In this document: positions 45,232 to 56,112 of the stretch, in pieces
How positions within the stretch are numbered: position 1 is the first letter of the stretch
Layout of the letters: every line of letters starts with the position of its first letter
NCBI GenBank assembly: GCA_030581615.1
Contig: JAKTTT010000052.1
Coordinates: forward strand, 1-64,000
Length of the DNA: 64,000 bases
From: Alloascoidea africana
Lineage: Eukaryota; Ascomycota; Alloascoideomycetes; Alloascoideales; Alloascoideaceae
Reading direction: 5' to 3'
Position numbers and translations under genes: made by a program
The notes under the pieces: model-generated
What the model saw: the letters and a program-made list of their open reading frames with translations, nothing else
Databases searched by the model: none
What the model was told of the DNA's origin: nothing

Positions 45232-48200
45232 ATGTGTATGGAAATACCCACGCAACCCAGACGCGTCAAGGTATACCAGCTGGAGCAAGAGGCTTGGAAG
45301 GACCATGGAACTGGGTACTGCAATTGCGACATCCTCGATAACCAGCCCTATTTGCTTGTCACAGATGAAGCGGACAGGAATATCATAATTTTAAAGAGCC
45401 TTATTGGCGGAGACACGCAGTATCAGAAACAGCAAGACACGTTGATCGTCTGGACCGAACCGGACAATCGCGACATGGCCCTAAGTTTCCAAGAGCCCGA
45501 AGGTTGCAGTAGTGTGTGCGATTTTTTGGTTTATGCCTGGCAGAATATATGTCCGAACATTTCTGTCGTCTCTGTTGTCTCCAATCCGGCCGAGGGAAAC
45601 GTCACTATAACAGAAGTCATCGTGGCGCCTATTCTATACCTCCCTGACCCGACGCTCGACAATCTCGATAAAGTATGTGAAATCGTCACACGGCATTCGC
45701 TTTCGAGATACAATAGAGATTCGTTATCGAAATTCATCTTGGAATCAAACTATATCCAAATGCTAGTGGATGTGTTTACAAAAGCGGAGGAGTCCCATTC
45801 AATAACTGTTCTGCACGATCTGTGTCGGATTATGAAGAGTCTGAGTATGCACACGTGTTTTCACACATTTTTTTTTCTTTTTTTCTTTTTGGTTACTAAT
45901 TTCAACTGCTTTGTGAGTTTCTAGTTTTATTAAATGACAGCTCGATCGTCGACTCAATTCTTCAAGATGACCTGATAATGGGTGTTGTTGGAATTCTTGA
46001 ATGTAAGTCCTTTTCGGCATTCTTTTTTCTTTTTTCATCCACTTCATTTTTGTTGTTGTTGTTGTCGATTTATTATTATGGTTCCTACTAACAATAGCTT
46101 CGTCCTTATTTTAGACGACCCTGAGTTTCCCAGGCACAAGGCAAATCATCGGGAGTACATATCCGACAAGTCTAAATTCAAGCAGGTTATACCAATACCA
46201 GATGAATCGATTCGAAACAAGATAATAGCAACGTTTCGATTGCAGTTTCTGAAAGATGTTGTTTTGGCACGGCTGCTTGACGACCCCACATTTTCTCTTC
46301 TTTCATCAATTATATACTACAACCAGGTCGAAATTGTGAATTTTCTTCGGTCGTCTGACAAGTTTACTGGTGACTTGTTGGGGCTTTATTCAACAACCGG
46401 CTCAGAAAGCGATACAAATGGCAATAGCAAAGATGAAAAGGAGAAAGAGCAGAAATTGGAACAGAAAAGAGACGGAATACGACTGTTTCATCAATTTGCT
46501 TCTATCGCTAAAAATCTACAACCTGCCCAAAGGACAAAACTATTTCAAACTTTTATAGCAAAAGGTCTGTTCAAAATGGTAGATTTTGCACTGAATGATA
46601 GCACCACCTCGATACGAGTGCTGGGTGCTGAACTGGTTGTCTTAATAATAGAGCAGGATTCGCTTCTGTTCGCCGACATTAAAGACAATAGCGATAGTGG
46701 TGACGATAATGCAGAACCCCAACAAGAAGCTTCTCTTCAAGATAAGCCCAATTCAACAAGTCCTCAGAAGAAACGATGGCGTATAGATGACTCGGACATC
46801 TGCGTGTTATTAGACTTGCTGATCCGGCTAATAATAACGGAAAACAACATTGGTCTAAAGATTCAAGCAACAGAGGCTCTCAAGGTGCTGCTTGATCCAA
46901 TTCCTGATATTGATAACAATGCTATTAACGAATACTCAAGTATGCTATCAATTGCAACGGAGAATGAGGCGTCTTCCTCTATATCAAACGAAAGATGTAT
47001 TATACTGTTTTATAAGTTCTCGGCCAAAACACTATTTAAGCCGCTTTTGGATCTATTGCATAATGACCTTGAAGAAGGTTCAGTTAATCCTTCTTTCTCA
47101 TCATCATCAACATCAACAAATGGAAAAAGTAATACTACCGAGCTCCCGAATCGAATTCTTTATGGACAGCTTTGCGAACTGGTTAGTTTTATCTTTAAAA
47201 CGCATTCAATGATGGCTCGTTCTTTCATACTTGAAAACAACCTTATCCTGGCTATATCGATACTCTTGGAAGGTCAAGTCACACAGAACATGGTTGTGAG
47301 ACTGGGCGCATTGAGGACTTTAAAAATGATTATACTTCTTGGTGACAATTTTTATATAAGATATATTTTGACAAAGAGAATATTCAAAAGCATAATGGGC
47401 TTATTGCATGAAACGAATATGAAAGGAGATTCGGGTATGGCGAATTCGGCAATTTTGGACCTTCTAGAGTTGATTCTTCAAACTTGTAAAAATACGGGAG
47501 GGCTCAAAAATTCTATTAGGTTGATCACCGCACATCTGGTTGAAAACTATCGAAAGGAATTAGAAGGTTGTACAAAGTATTGCAGAACTGGGCAAGAACT
47601 GATAAACCTTTTTGACCGAGAATGTGCAGAAAGGATGATGGCACATTCGGCACGGGGGAAAACGAAGAAAACTAGTGAGTCTATAAGCGGTTTGGCCACA
47701 AAGAAATTTCCAGTTGACCATAGCTTGCGGACACCTTTGGTGGATTATGAGGATGATGATGATGATGATGATGATGACGACGATCTCGATGATGGTAATG
47801 ACAGCAGTGAAGTTGTCGCGGCTGATGGTGATAAGCATAAACATGGAAACGAGCTTTATGATAATGGCGAGAGCATTGAGAATGAAACAAAAAGACGAAA
47901 AGTGGTCAAAGGTACAAAACTGTATAAGCAAACTTCAAAATCATCAGATGAGCAGAGAGATAGTAGTGAGAATACTGGGGCAACAGGACTTCGACGAAAA
48001 TCCCATACAATATTTTCAAAGAAAGTTTTGCAGAATAATGGTTCTTACTCTCAGTTTCGAAATGCCACTAATCAAGATGAAGATGATGACGACGAAGAAA
48101 ATATGAGCGATAGCGAGATGGATGATACTGCTCTCAAAAATCATAGTAAACGAATGCCAAGAACTTTGAGCCACTCTCGAATAGAAGAGAAAGTGCCAAC

Positions 48201-48597
48201 TTTAGACACACCCAATATTTCAACCGCAAACGAAGACCCGCCAAGCAGATCACCGAAAGAAAGCAATGAGGATCGCGCTTTAATTCCAAATTCCGAAACA
48301 TGTACAACTGATACTGGTAACGAAAATTCGGATCCTGCCTTGGAGGAGTCTTCACCACCGAAAGAGGTTTCCCATCTCTCACTAGATAAAGTAATTGCTT
48401 CAGAAAACGAAACCAAATCTAAAAATAAGGCCAACACTCAGTTGGTTAGCGTTACTTTAAAGCCAAAGCATGCCCATAGAACTTCAGAAAGTATTGAAAA
48501 AGAAAAGAACAAGGATAAAGACCGGCATTCGTTAAAACAGAAGCTTACATCACAAGCTGCAAAAATATTCAAGCTTGATGAAAAGAATAAGAAATGA
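45232..48597 (+). CDS. PSY2: PP4 regulatory subunit 3 (Psy2/SMEK), three exons
   Basis: Exons 45232-45844, 45925-46002 and 46115-48597 join into 1057 residues. Psy2/SMEK is the substrate-recognition subunit of protein phosphatase 4 (Pph3-Psy2-Psy4), which dephosphorylates Rad53 and gamma-H2A after DNA damage. An EVH1/PH-like domain is at 1-105 (RRVKVYQLEQEAWKDHGTGY, IIWTEPDN-like IVWTEPDNRDMALSF). The SMK-1 domain with armadillo helices spans about 165-560. The family motif YDPEFPRHKANHREYI is at 231-246. The C-terminal 290 residues are charged and disordered, with an acidic run (11 Asp) near 775. Introns are 80 and 112 nt. In the second, a nearer AG (46096) would put TAG in frame, so the 46114 site is used. 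The C-tail is longer than in S. cerevisiae (858 aa). Confidence 0.92.
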
Positions 48598-49481
48598 ACT
48601 GGGACTGGCAAAGCAAAGTATCTGAGTCAAAGCTCAAAAGAACTGGAAGCCGAACAGCTCTAGAGAATGTTTTCGTTTTTTTTTTTCTTTTTTGGTGCAA
48701 ATCCTGTAATGTAATCGAATTTTCTTGGACTCTTGTTCGTTCCGTGGATTAAACTGTTATTATGACAAGAGTTTTGATCTTTTTTCTAGAGTTTGAGGGA
48801 CCTGTTTTTTGTTTTACCTTGCTTTATCTTTCTTTATCTCTTTTTTGATTTTATTTCACCTATGAACTAAGCATTGTGGATTGCATGCAGCGTCTCGTCG
48901 GCAAGGGCCGATACACCCAAGTTTGAGGTCATCTCTTTCTTTTCCTCCTTCTTTCTTTTGCATATTTATGTATGTCTTGTATGATAATTTATTGGGTTTG
49001 CTTAGGGCTATTATATACAATAATTGCTTTCTTAAAGCTTTTTGTCCTTGCAAAGCTCAACGTTGATCTGCCACATCATGAAATAGAAATGTGCCATTCT
49101 TTGTTTTCCCTTTCCTGATTAGTACAAGATGCTCTGGTTATCATGACTACATTGTTCGAGTCGATCGGGATTTAAGATGATAGGCATGCAAATTTTGTTG
49201 TTTTATTATTCAAATTAACCGTTGGTTCGCGTTGGCTTGTCAGTTTTTGGGACTAAATATTATTACCCCACAATTTTCACTTTGACGGCGGAGCACCCGT
49301 TGAAATCGGGTCGTTTTGCGAGAAGCGCACGGATCTCCAGTGACTCGGTCCCAGGGTGTTCCCCACAGTATAAATTAACGGCTTTTCTTCGTCCCTCTCC
49401 AATCTCCTTCACCAAGCCCTGCACCACGTCCATAAGTTTTTTTCTCAGTGCTCTTCTATTCTACTGATATTGCGATCCGAT
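48598..49481. other. Intergenic between PSY2 and the dioxygenase
   Basis: An 884-bp gap with T-rich DNA after the PSY2 stop and a CT-rich segment at about 49385-49470 just ahead of the next ATG. No RNA gene is recognised. Confidence 0.5.
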
Positions 49482-50808
49482 ATGACTGCCTCTTCTGCCA
49501 TTGACACTAGTTTTGATGCCAATAAGGTATACATCAAATGGGATTCCCAGGAAACCTCGGCATTGTAAGTACTTCTTGGACAAAACTTTATTACATGGCT
49601 GTTGATCTTCTAATGCCAATCTCCGTCGCCCTTCTCGTTCAATTAATCAACAGCCATAACATTTGGCTAAGAGATAACTGCCAGTGCAAGGATTGTTTCC
49701 ATCCTTTGACCAAGCAACGTCTTCAGAATACTTTTGCAGTAAGTAATTTCCAAACTCTTGTCCCTTAACATCCCGAGGTCTAATTGGTTTCTAGATTCCC
49801 AGAGATATTGCGGCTATTAGCGTTTCCATCAAAAATGGCAAGATTGTGATCAAGTGGAATCATAACGATCATACTAGCGCCTACGAACAAGATTGGCTCT
49901 ATCTTCATTCCTACAGTCCCGTCCTTGTGGATCTTAAGGATAAGATCAACCTGACAAGATTTGACCTTAAACTTTGGGACGTTGACACCATCAATGCAGA
50001 CATGCCTTACGTCGACTTCCGGGATGTTATGAAGTCTGACGAAGGTGTGAAAGAATGGACGAGAAAGATTTATGTATACGGGTTTTGCTTAATTAGCAAT
50101 GTTCCAGAAACCACCGAGGACACTGAGAAACTAGTTGAACGATTAGCATATGTTCGGCCTACCCATTATGGTGGATTTTGGGATTTCACCGCCGATTTGG
50201 CAAAACATGACACTGCGTATACAAATTTGGAATTGGGAACACACACTGATGGAACCTACTGGAGTGACACTCCTGGTCTTCAGTTATTCCATTTGCTCCA
50301 CCACACGGGCGGTTCCGGTGGTGAAACCACTCTAGTGGATGCTTTCTACTGTGCTCAAGTCCTAAAGAAAGAGAACCCCGAGCACTATGAATTTTTGAAG
50401 AACACCAGGATTCCTGCGCACTCTGCTGGAGAGGAAGGTGTTTGTATCGAGCCTACCATCCCGCAACCAATTTTCACACACGATCCTGTTACAGATGAGC
50501 TTGTGCAAATCAGATGGAATAACGACGATAGATCTGTAATGGATAATTGGTCAAATCCCGAAGATGTTCTCAAATTCTACGAAGCGATTCGCCATTGGTA
50601 TGAAATCTTGACGAGAAAAGAACATGAATACGTTTTCCAGTTGACTGCCGGAACCTGTTTGATATTTGACAATTGGAGAACTCTTCATGGACGCAAAGGC
50701 TTCAGCGGCTCAAGACGAATGTGTGGCGCCTACGTCAACAGAGACGACTACATTTCCAGATTTAGAATCTTGAACTTCGGAAGAGAAAAGGTATTGAAGA
50801 CTGTCTAG
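49482..50808 (+). CDS. Trimethyllysine dioxygenase (carnitine biosynthesis), three exons
   Basis: Exons 49482-49564, 49654-49738 and 49795-50808 join into 393 residues. The enzyme belongs to the TMLH/gamma-butyrobetaine dioxygenase branch of Fe(II)/2-oxoglutarate oxygenases. The N-terminal domain has HNIWLRDNCQCKDCFHP, with Cys residues that bind zinc in the family. The catalytic domain shows THTDGTYW (His-x-Asp), GGETTLVDAFY, LVQIRWNNDDR and DNWRTLHGRKGF, where the His in LHGR is the distal iron ligand. Motifs such as HLLHHTGGSGGETTLVDAF and ending MCGAYVNRDD point to trimethyllysine dioxygenase, the first step of carnitine synthesis, rather than the last-step enzyme. I see no mitochondrial presequence, as in other fungi. 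Introns are 89 and 56 nt. Confidence 0.85.
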
Positions 50809-52452
50809 ATTTGATAAGTAGCACTTTTGAGTAAAGGCTATTTCGCTTCTTTTTTGTTGTTGTCTTTTATGTTTTTCTGAACTAGAATGATTCTTCAACC
50901 ATCAATCAGTTCTATCTTCTGGGGTGTTTTTACCATAGCTTTCAAAAGTTGTATTTACTAAGGACTAATGTTACAGATTGGTGTGGTATGCTTGAGTATC
51001 TTCAGCTGCGTTGTTTTGCAGCAGCTTTAAACACTGTAAATCTCGGAGCCCGTTTTATTGAATTTGCGGTAGCAAATAGATCCATTCCGATTAGAGCGAT
51101 CTTGAGAGGAGGAAACAGATCTCCGTGCTTTGCTTTTTAAATTTTCATTCCAGCAAAGTGTAAATTCTACAAGCGATCTTTTACTACTAGATCTGCAAAG
51201 AAAGATTTCTCCCCTTTTTGGAATTAATTGTTTTAAATGAGCTGATTGTAAGACATCTAGCTGGCCTTTGCATAAGAGTTGATCCTGTTATAGTAGATCT
51301 ATTTGATCAGCTGAGGACCAATTGTCACACACAAGCGAGGAGTGCAAAATTGGTTAAGCCAAGACAGTAGACTAAGACCAGGTTTAAGCGCTTCACCCGC
51401 AATTCTTTAGTAAATCTTTACTTTTCAACTGCTTGGTTTTTTAGTTTCTCGGACCCCTTCGTTTTCTTCTCACTGACAAATTAAAAACAGAATGTTAAAT
51501 TGCAGATCCTTGTTGGTTCAATGATGATCAAGCTCTTGGTGAAACTGGAAATTCTCGTTAACTCATACGATTATTTGAGGAACAGAATGATTTTCAAATT
51601 GTGAGAATAAGTTCATGCTAACAGTGTGGGGCATGTCAGGGAAAATTTTCAATATGATGTCAAAGAATGAGTATGACATCACCTCTACTATGTTTTCTGC
51701 TTTTTCTTTGGTTGAATTATGCCATTAGCTTACTGCTGGAGGACAGCATATAATAAATTGATAAAACTCAGTTACTAAATATGGAAAATAGTTTTATCAA
51801 ACAAGAATGCCTACTTCCCGATAGAACTGACCTCTAGTTTAGGAAAACAATTCGAGTTAATGTTTTGTCCTTATTGCTTTGTAATCCCAGTCAGAAGCTG
51901 TAGTTACAGTTCTTTTAAAACCCACGGTAATTATAAACACTCTTATCTAACTTTGAAGTAAATTAATAGATGCATTATATCCAAACCGTTATTCATATGT
52001 ACTTCTAATCATGAATCCAAAAGGACTAGTCCATCTTAGAGATAAAATAAAGAATCCTCAAATGAAGATTGAAGTGTGTAGGGCTGTTGAATGCTTGCCT
52101 ACCTCACTTGATATTGTCAACCTTGGTTGTCTATCAATAAGCTCAGGCCTGAAGGATGTGATGTTGGCCCAAGCTATCCTCTTTGAAGCTGGTTAAATTC
52201 CGCTTCTGAATTGCCCGCATTTTCAAAGTTTTCTCAAAGAATATAGGTGTTCAGTAGGAAGAGATAGAATACTAGCAATATCGTATAACCACTAATGTCA
52301 CTTTTGAATCGAGTAGAATGCATTGCACTGTAAAAGTTGGCTGACTTTTCAATAGTGTGGGCAGGGAATACCATATCAATAGACTGATGACAAACTAAAT
52401 CTTTCTACGTGACTCTTCAAAAATTGAGTAAAACTCAGCAGTTTGCAAATAT
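50809..52452. other. Intergenic, 1.6 kb
   Basis: No open frame beyond 63 codons has a motif. AT-rich. No tRNA seen. Confidence 0.5.
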
Positions 52453-52659
52453 TTATATACTTGTTTTACATTTCCTATTCCTTACTACAAAAAGTATGAA
52501 ATGAAAAATACCGAGTGGGATATCATTATGTCGCAATAATACTTTCTGTCGGACTTGTGAGCTCTGAAGTTGCTTTGCAAGCAGATACATAAGTTCCTCA
52601 ACACTGAAATAAGCCTTGGACGAGCTCTGGGAAGGAGGTGAAGGATATGACGAATCCAT
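52453..52659 (-). CDS. Orphan ORF, 68 aa (possibly first exon)
   Basis: ATG 52659 follows a plausible promoter: TATAAATA near 52740 and CT-rich DNA between. The product starts with a Ser/Pro segment (MDSSYPSPPSQSSSKAYFSV) and then a helix (EELMYLLAKQLQSSQVRQKV). The last 20 residues are hydrophobic and less convincing, so splicing at GTATTA or GGTATT near codons 42-50 is possible. No family recognised. The left 95-bp inverted repeat lies upstream. Confidence 0.35.
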   Translation of the reverse strand: MDSSYPSPPSQSSSKAYFSVEELMYLLAKQLQSSQVRQKVLLRHNDIPLGIFHFILFVVRNRKCKTSI

Positions 52660-52807
52660 GAGAGAAGATGATCAAAGAACTAAAGAGAATCAAAGAATTC
52701 TTATTCGGTCCCCTAGAAAATGATGGGAAATATATCACTATTTATACATCAATATCTATGAGTAAGAAACAAACAAAAGAGACGCAAAAGACCTCAAAAG
52801 AGAAAAG

Positions 52808-52902
52808 AAAAACCAAAATGGTGCTTTGCGCATGCGTGTTTATCACCAACAAAGGACAGAAACCAAATGGTTATTAGTTCAAGCATGCTTATCACCAACA
52901 TT
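52808..52902 (+). repeat. 95-bp inverted repeat, left arm
   Basis: It matches the reverse complement of 54020-54114 at 93 of 95 positions. Within the arm, CATGC...TTATCACCAACA occurs twice (near 52830 and 52883), a short internal direct repeat. The arm lies upstream of the orphan ORF at 52659. Confidence 0.95.
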
Positions 52903-53013
52903 GCCAATATTAAAATCTCCTTTTTATTCTTTTATTTTACGAGATTCTATTTATAATGTTCTTTCACTTTACTAGAATCTATTCATAATTGTCTGTTTAT
53001 GTCTAAAGAACCT

Positions 53014-53211
53014 TGTTATGAATGACTGGGCTAATCATTCATGTCATTATTGGGATATCTCGGGATTCTTCAACAGATTCTCGATATACTGACAGATTCT
53101 CACTTCTTTGTATAAGCCAGAAAGCTATATAAATGGGATGGATTCCCTTATTTTTATAAGAACAGTAATAAAGATATTTTGATGAGAATCCTCCACGTTA
53201 GAATCATTACA
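53014..53211 (+). mobile_element. Solo LTR-like fossil upstream of tRNA-Ile
   Basis: About 198 bp beginning TGTTATG and ending TTACA, with a TATATAAA box at about 53131 and a T/A-rich region after it, about 255 bp upstream of a tRNA gene. This layout resembles an isolated Ty1/copia- or Ty3-like LTR left after recombination. No internal region, partner LTR or clear target-site duplication is seen, so the family is uncertain and it appears old. It may be only AT-rich DNA that happens to fit. Confidence 0.35.
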
Positions 53212-53420
53212 CACTATGTAAGAATTCTGATTCTTACTCTTTTTTTGTATGACACATTTGGTCACATGTGTATAATGAATACTGTTTTGTGTATTTAAAG
53301 TTAGTTTCTATAGTTTCCTTGTTCTTTTCTACAAGTTACCTTAATACAAGTTTTACGAACCAAAACCCACAACCTAAGAGTTCAGAGCTAAGGTTCTATT
53401 ATTTTACACACTATGTAAGA
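53207..53420. repeat. 17-bp direct repeats flanking a 180-bp block
   Basis: TTACACACTATGTAAGA occurs perfectly at 53207-53223 and again at 53404-53420. The 180 bp between has no coding sense. The layout fits either a small insertion with a long target-site duplication or a local rearrangement. Confidence 0.8.
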
Positions 53421-53424
53421 GAAG

Positions 53425-53464
53425 CTATTTCTCTTACAGAAAAACTATTTCTCTTACAGAAAAA
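53425..53464. repeat. Two tandem 20-bp units next to the tRNA
   Basis: CTATTTCTCTTACAGAAAAA is repeated exactly twice, ending three bases before the tRNA-Ile 5' end. Confidence 0.95.
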
Positions 53465-53466
53465 CA

Positions 53467-53540
53467 GGTCTCTTGGCCCAGTTGGTTAAGGCACCGTGCT
53501 AATAACGCGGGGATCAGCGGTTCGATCCCGCTAGAGACCA
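53467..53540 (+). tRNA. tRNA-Ile (anticodon AAU)
   Basis: A 74-nt cloverleaf. Acceptor GGTCTCT pairs with AGAGACC, with discriminator A. The D-arm has AGTTGGTTAAGG, including box A. The anticodon loop CTAATAA has AAT at 53501-53503. The T-arm AGCGG-TTCGATC-CCGCT contains box B. No intron and no encoded CCA. A T-rich run (TCCTTTTTCC) right after it can serve as the Pol III terminator. AAU is normally read as IAU and serves the AUU/AUC codons. Confidence 0.97.
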
Positions 53541-53742
53541 TCCTTTTTCCTTTTTCCTTTTTCAATTTTCACAATTTCCCCTGAAGGCCGATCGATGATT
53601 GCAATGAATGAGACGATTAACTTTTGCGACACAAATCCAACAGACAATGCTTGCCCAATTTCCATCTCAATTTTACACTTTAAGGATATGAGCCCTGAGT
53701 GTTTTTCTACGTATATATATACTCGTTGAATTAAATTCTGTG

Positions 53743-53943
53743 ATGATTATCGAAGAGGTTACGAATGAACTATCGGAAATTTTAGATTTGGAGGCACTTT
53801 CATTTCGTTCTCCAGACGTACTCATTTCAAAACCTGGAACTAATCATAATCTTGCCTCTTCTTCTCGCGTAGTTAGGGTTCTCAGGTTGGGTAGCTCTCG
53901 TGTCTACATAGGCTTTAGGCGTTATGACATGATCGTGAGCTAG
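53743..53943 (+). CDS. Orphan ORF, 66 aa, doubtful
   Basis: ATG 53743 to TAG, about 40 bp after a TATATATATA run. The sequence is protein-like (EEVTNELSEILDLEALSF then a basic SSRVVRVLRLGSSRVY end), but I recognise no family. It lies between the tRNA and the right inverted repeat. Confidence 0.25.
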   Translation: MIIEEVTNELSEILDLEALSFRSPDVLISKPGTNHNLASSSRVVRVLRLGSSRVYIGFRRYDMIVS

Positions 53944-54019
53944 CTAGGGTAGACTAGAGAGATTAGATAAATAGAATAGAAGAATCAAAAGCTTGTTTCA
54001 AATAGAAAAGTCTTTCAAA

Positions 54020-54114
54020 AATGTTGGTGATAAGCATGCTTGAACAAATAACCATTTGGTTTCTGTCCTTTGTTGGTGATAAACACGCATGCACAAAGCA
54101 CCATTTTGGTTTTT
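54020..54114 (-). repeat. 95-bp inverted repeat, right arm
   Basis: Reverse complement of 52808-52902 with two mismatches. The sequence outside and inside the two arms does not match, so the ends are sharp. Confidence 0.95.
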
Positions 54115-55003
54115 AAAGGAGAAAATTACCTTTGTTGGTCTTCAATGATAAAGTCGGAATGGGGTGGAAAGGCGATGGAGCGCAGTGTGTCAGCGGAAGC
54201 CTAAGGAAATCTACCACCGATATGATCAGACTGACGATCAATGAAGGACGGGGGCCGGAAAACTATGGATCACTAACAGCTTGGAAAAAGGAAGATGCTG
54301 GACATCTGAGAACAGCGGAAATCGTTTCAGTGCTTGTACTACACTTGAAAGAGGACAAGCAAGATGGAGACAGCAGATTATAGTAGCCAAAGTAGCTAGA
54401 CATCTACAATCCCAGTTTTTCATTTTCAGCATTTACAATATTTATGAACTCCTTTTAATGCAGTGTTTAATAAAAAAGTAAAATTATTAGCTGCAAAAGG
54501 CGACCACAAGACAAATGAGCTCCCGCTCTTTCTTCTGTTTGTGTTTACGATAATTTCAACATACATTCGATGTATAATATATCCTTCGCAAATAAACTTA
54601 TTGGCTTCAATACATCTGATAACTTTTGTCTACTAGTTATTGCTTCTCCAAATGTGATTGCTTTTTCTGTCGAACTAAAGAAAAAGGTGGATTTCAAGGT
54701 TTTAGAACATACACTACTTGTCTGTAGAATGGGCGCTTTTTTGTTGTCACCAATAATATCAGTTTCAAAAGACAACCTACCAAGGGTCCTGTCCTAGCAA
54801 TTCAATTTAAAAGATCTAACCCCATAGAGTTCTAAGAATCTATCAAATTCATCACCCATTACATTGTTTCCTTTCGAACCATGCTCTGTCTTTCCAAAAT
54901 GAGCCGTAACAGTTCAAATCGTCTTTCTTTCTCATGGACATTTACTGGTGTATTGTTTGAAAAGCAATCTTCACTTTTTTCACTGTACAATCTGATAATG
55001 ATT
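54115..55003. other. Intergenic
   Basis: About 0.9 kb. The frames at 54132-54383 and 54570-54797 (plus) are motif-free. Nothing else recognised. Confidence 0.5.
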
Positions 55004-55405
55004 CTAGTGAAGAGTGACATTGTGTTGCCCCCCCCTCCCCCCGATATGTTGGTTTTCTAATTCTTCAAGCACACCCAACACGTTTTCTGGAAATTCTTCG
55101 GCAAATTCTTTAAGCATTTCCTGCTCGGCTGATGTTCTCCATTGTTCAACAACAGAAGAGCTTGATTCATTATTGCTCTCATCGATGTTAAAAAATAACC
55201 GACAAACATCAAAAAAGTTTGATTCATTTTCGAGACTCTCATAAATACATTGCGATAATTTAGACTGTTCAACTGGAATTGTTTGCTCCCTTACTAATCC
55301 CATGTAGAAGTTTAATGTACTCTCTGAAGGCGAGTTTGATCTTGTGAGACCCAAAGAAGAAAATGATTCAGACGAATCTGTCAACTGAGAATCTTTTTCT
55401 GTCAT
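55004..55405 (-). CDS. Orphan acidic protein, 133 aa
   Basis: ATG 55405 with a TATA-like CTATAAGTAG about 95 bp upstream. The product is acidic and Ser/Glu-rich, with helical segments (STLNFYMGLVREQ, LSQCIYESLENESNFF, EEFPENVLGVLEELENQ), and ends after a G-rich codon run (GGRGGQ). I recognise no family. Its length and composition look like a real small protein, though it may be species-specific. Confidence 0.45.
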   Translation of the reverse strand: MTEKDSQLTDSSESFSSLGLTRSNSPSESTLNFYMGLVREQTIPVEQSKLSQCIYESLENESNFFDVCRLFFNIDESNNESSSSVVEQWRTSAEQEMLKEFAEEFPENVLGVLEELENQHIGGRGGQHNVTLH

Positions 55406-56112
55406 TTCAAGTTAATACACTAGAAACTGAGATTTTAATATATGGATTGATGAGTGTGCAGTTGAGGATTGAATAGAGCGAAAGAGACCCTCTACTTATA
55501 GACTTTCAGAGCTTCTGATGAATCAATGACAAGGCCATTATTGATTTTTAGATCGCTAATTTTGATTGGGCTTTTCTATGTCTTGAAGTATGTTTTCGTA
55601 TTAGCGATGAGCTACATAAAGGTGGATTAAGTTTGGTCAACATTACTGTTTCCTATATGAGACATGTCAACTTAAGCTTGTAACAACCTAATAGCTTGAT
55701 ACGTCCAAAATACGGAAGGAAAAGAACCCGTTATCAATGTTCTTTTTCAATTTAGATATGATAGACTATTGGATTAACAATTAACAGTCAATTAATATTA
55801 CATTCACTTAATGCTCATTTATTTTGTCGTATGAAAAAAAAAATAATTGAACAGACATATTGTGTTAGATAGTTTATTGTTGATATTAGAATCGAGCAGA
55901 TACAATGAAACAAACTTTCTTGAAAAAGATTGTAATCATGTGAACACCCACAGATATATTCTATAGTCACTTACAACGTACAAAAACTTTTCTTCCTTCT
56001 TACGAGTACAATTATGCCAGCGCTTGATCTTCATACAATACAGGTAGCCAATATTTACAAACAAAAAAACAAAACAAAACAAAAAGGTTCGAAAGGTCTA
56101 AGAAGCTGTCTA
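55406..56112. other. Intergenic
   Basis: AT-rich DNA between the orphan ORF and the 3' end of the capping gene. It has a short A-tract near 55836 and an AAACAAAACA run near 56065. No gene seen. Confidence 0.5.

Noticed and set aside
44651-45388. 245-codon frame antisense to SHS1 exon 1
   Set aside because: Opens at a non-ATG codon region, overlaps both SHS1 exon 1 and the PSY2 start, no domain.
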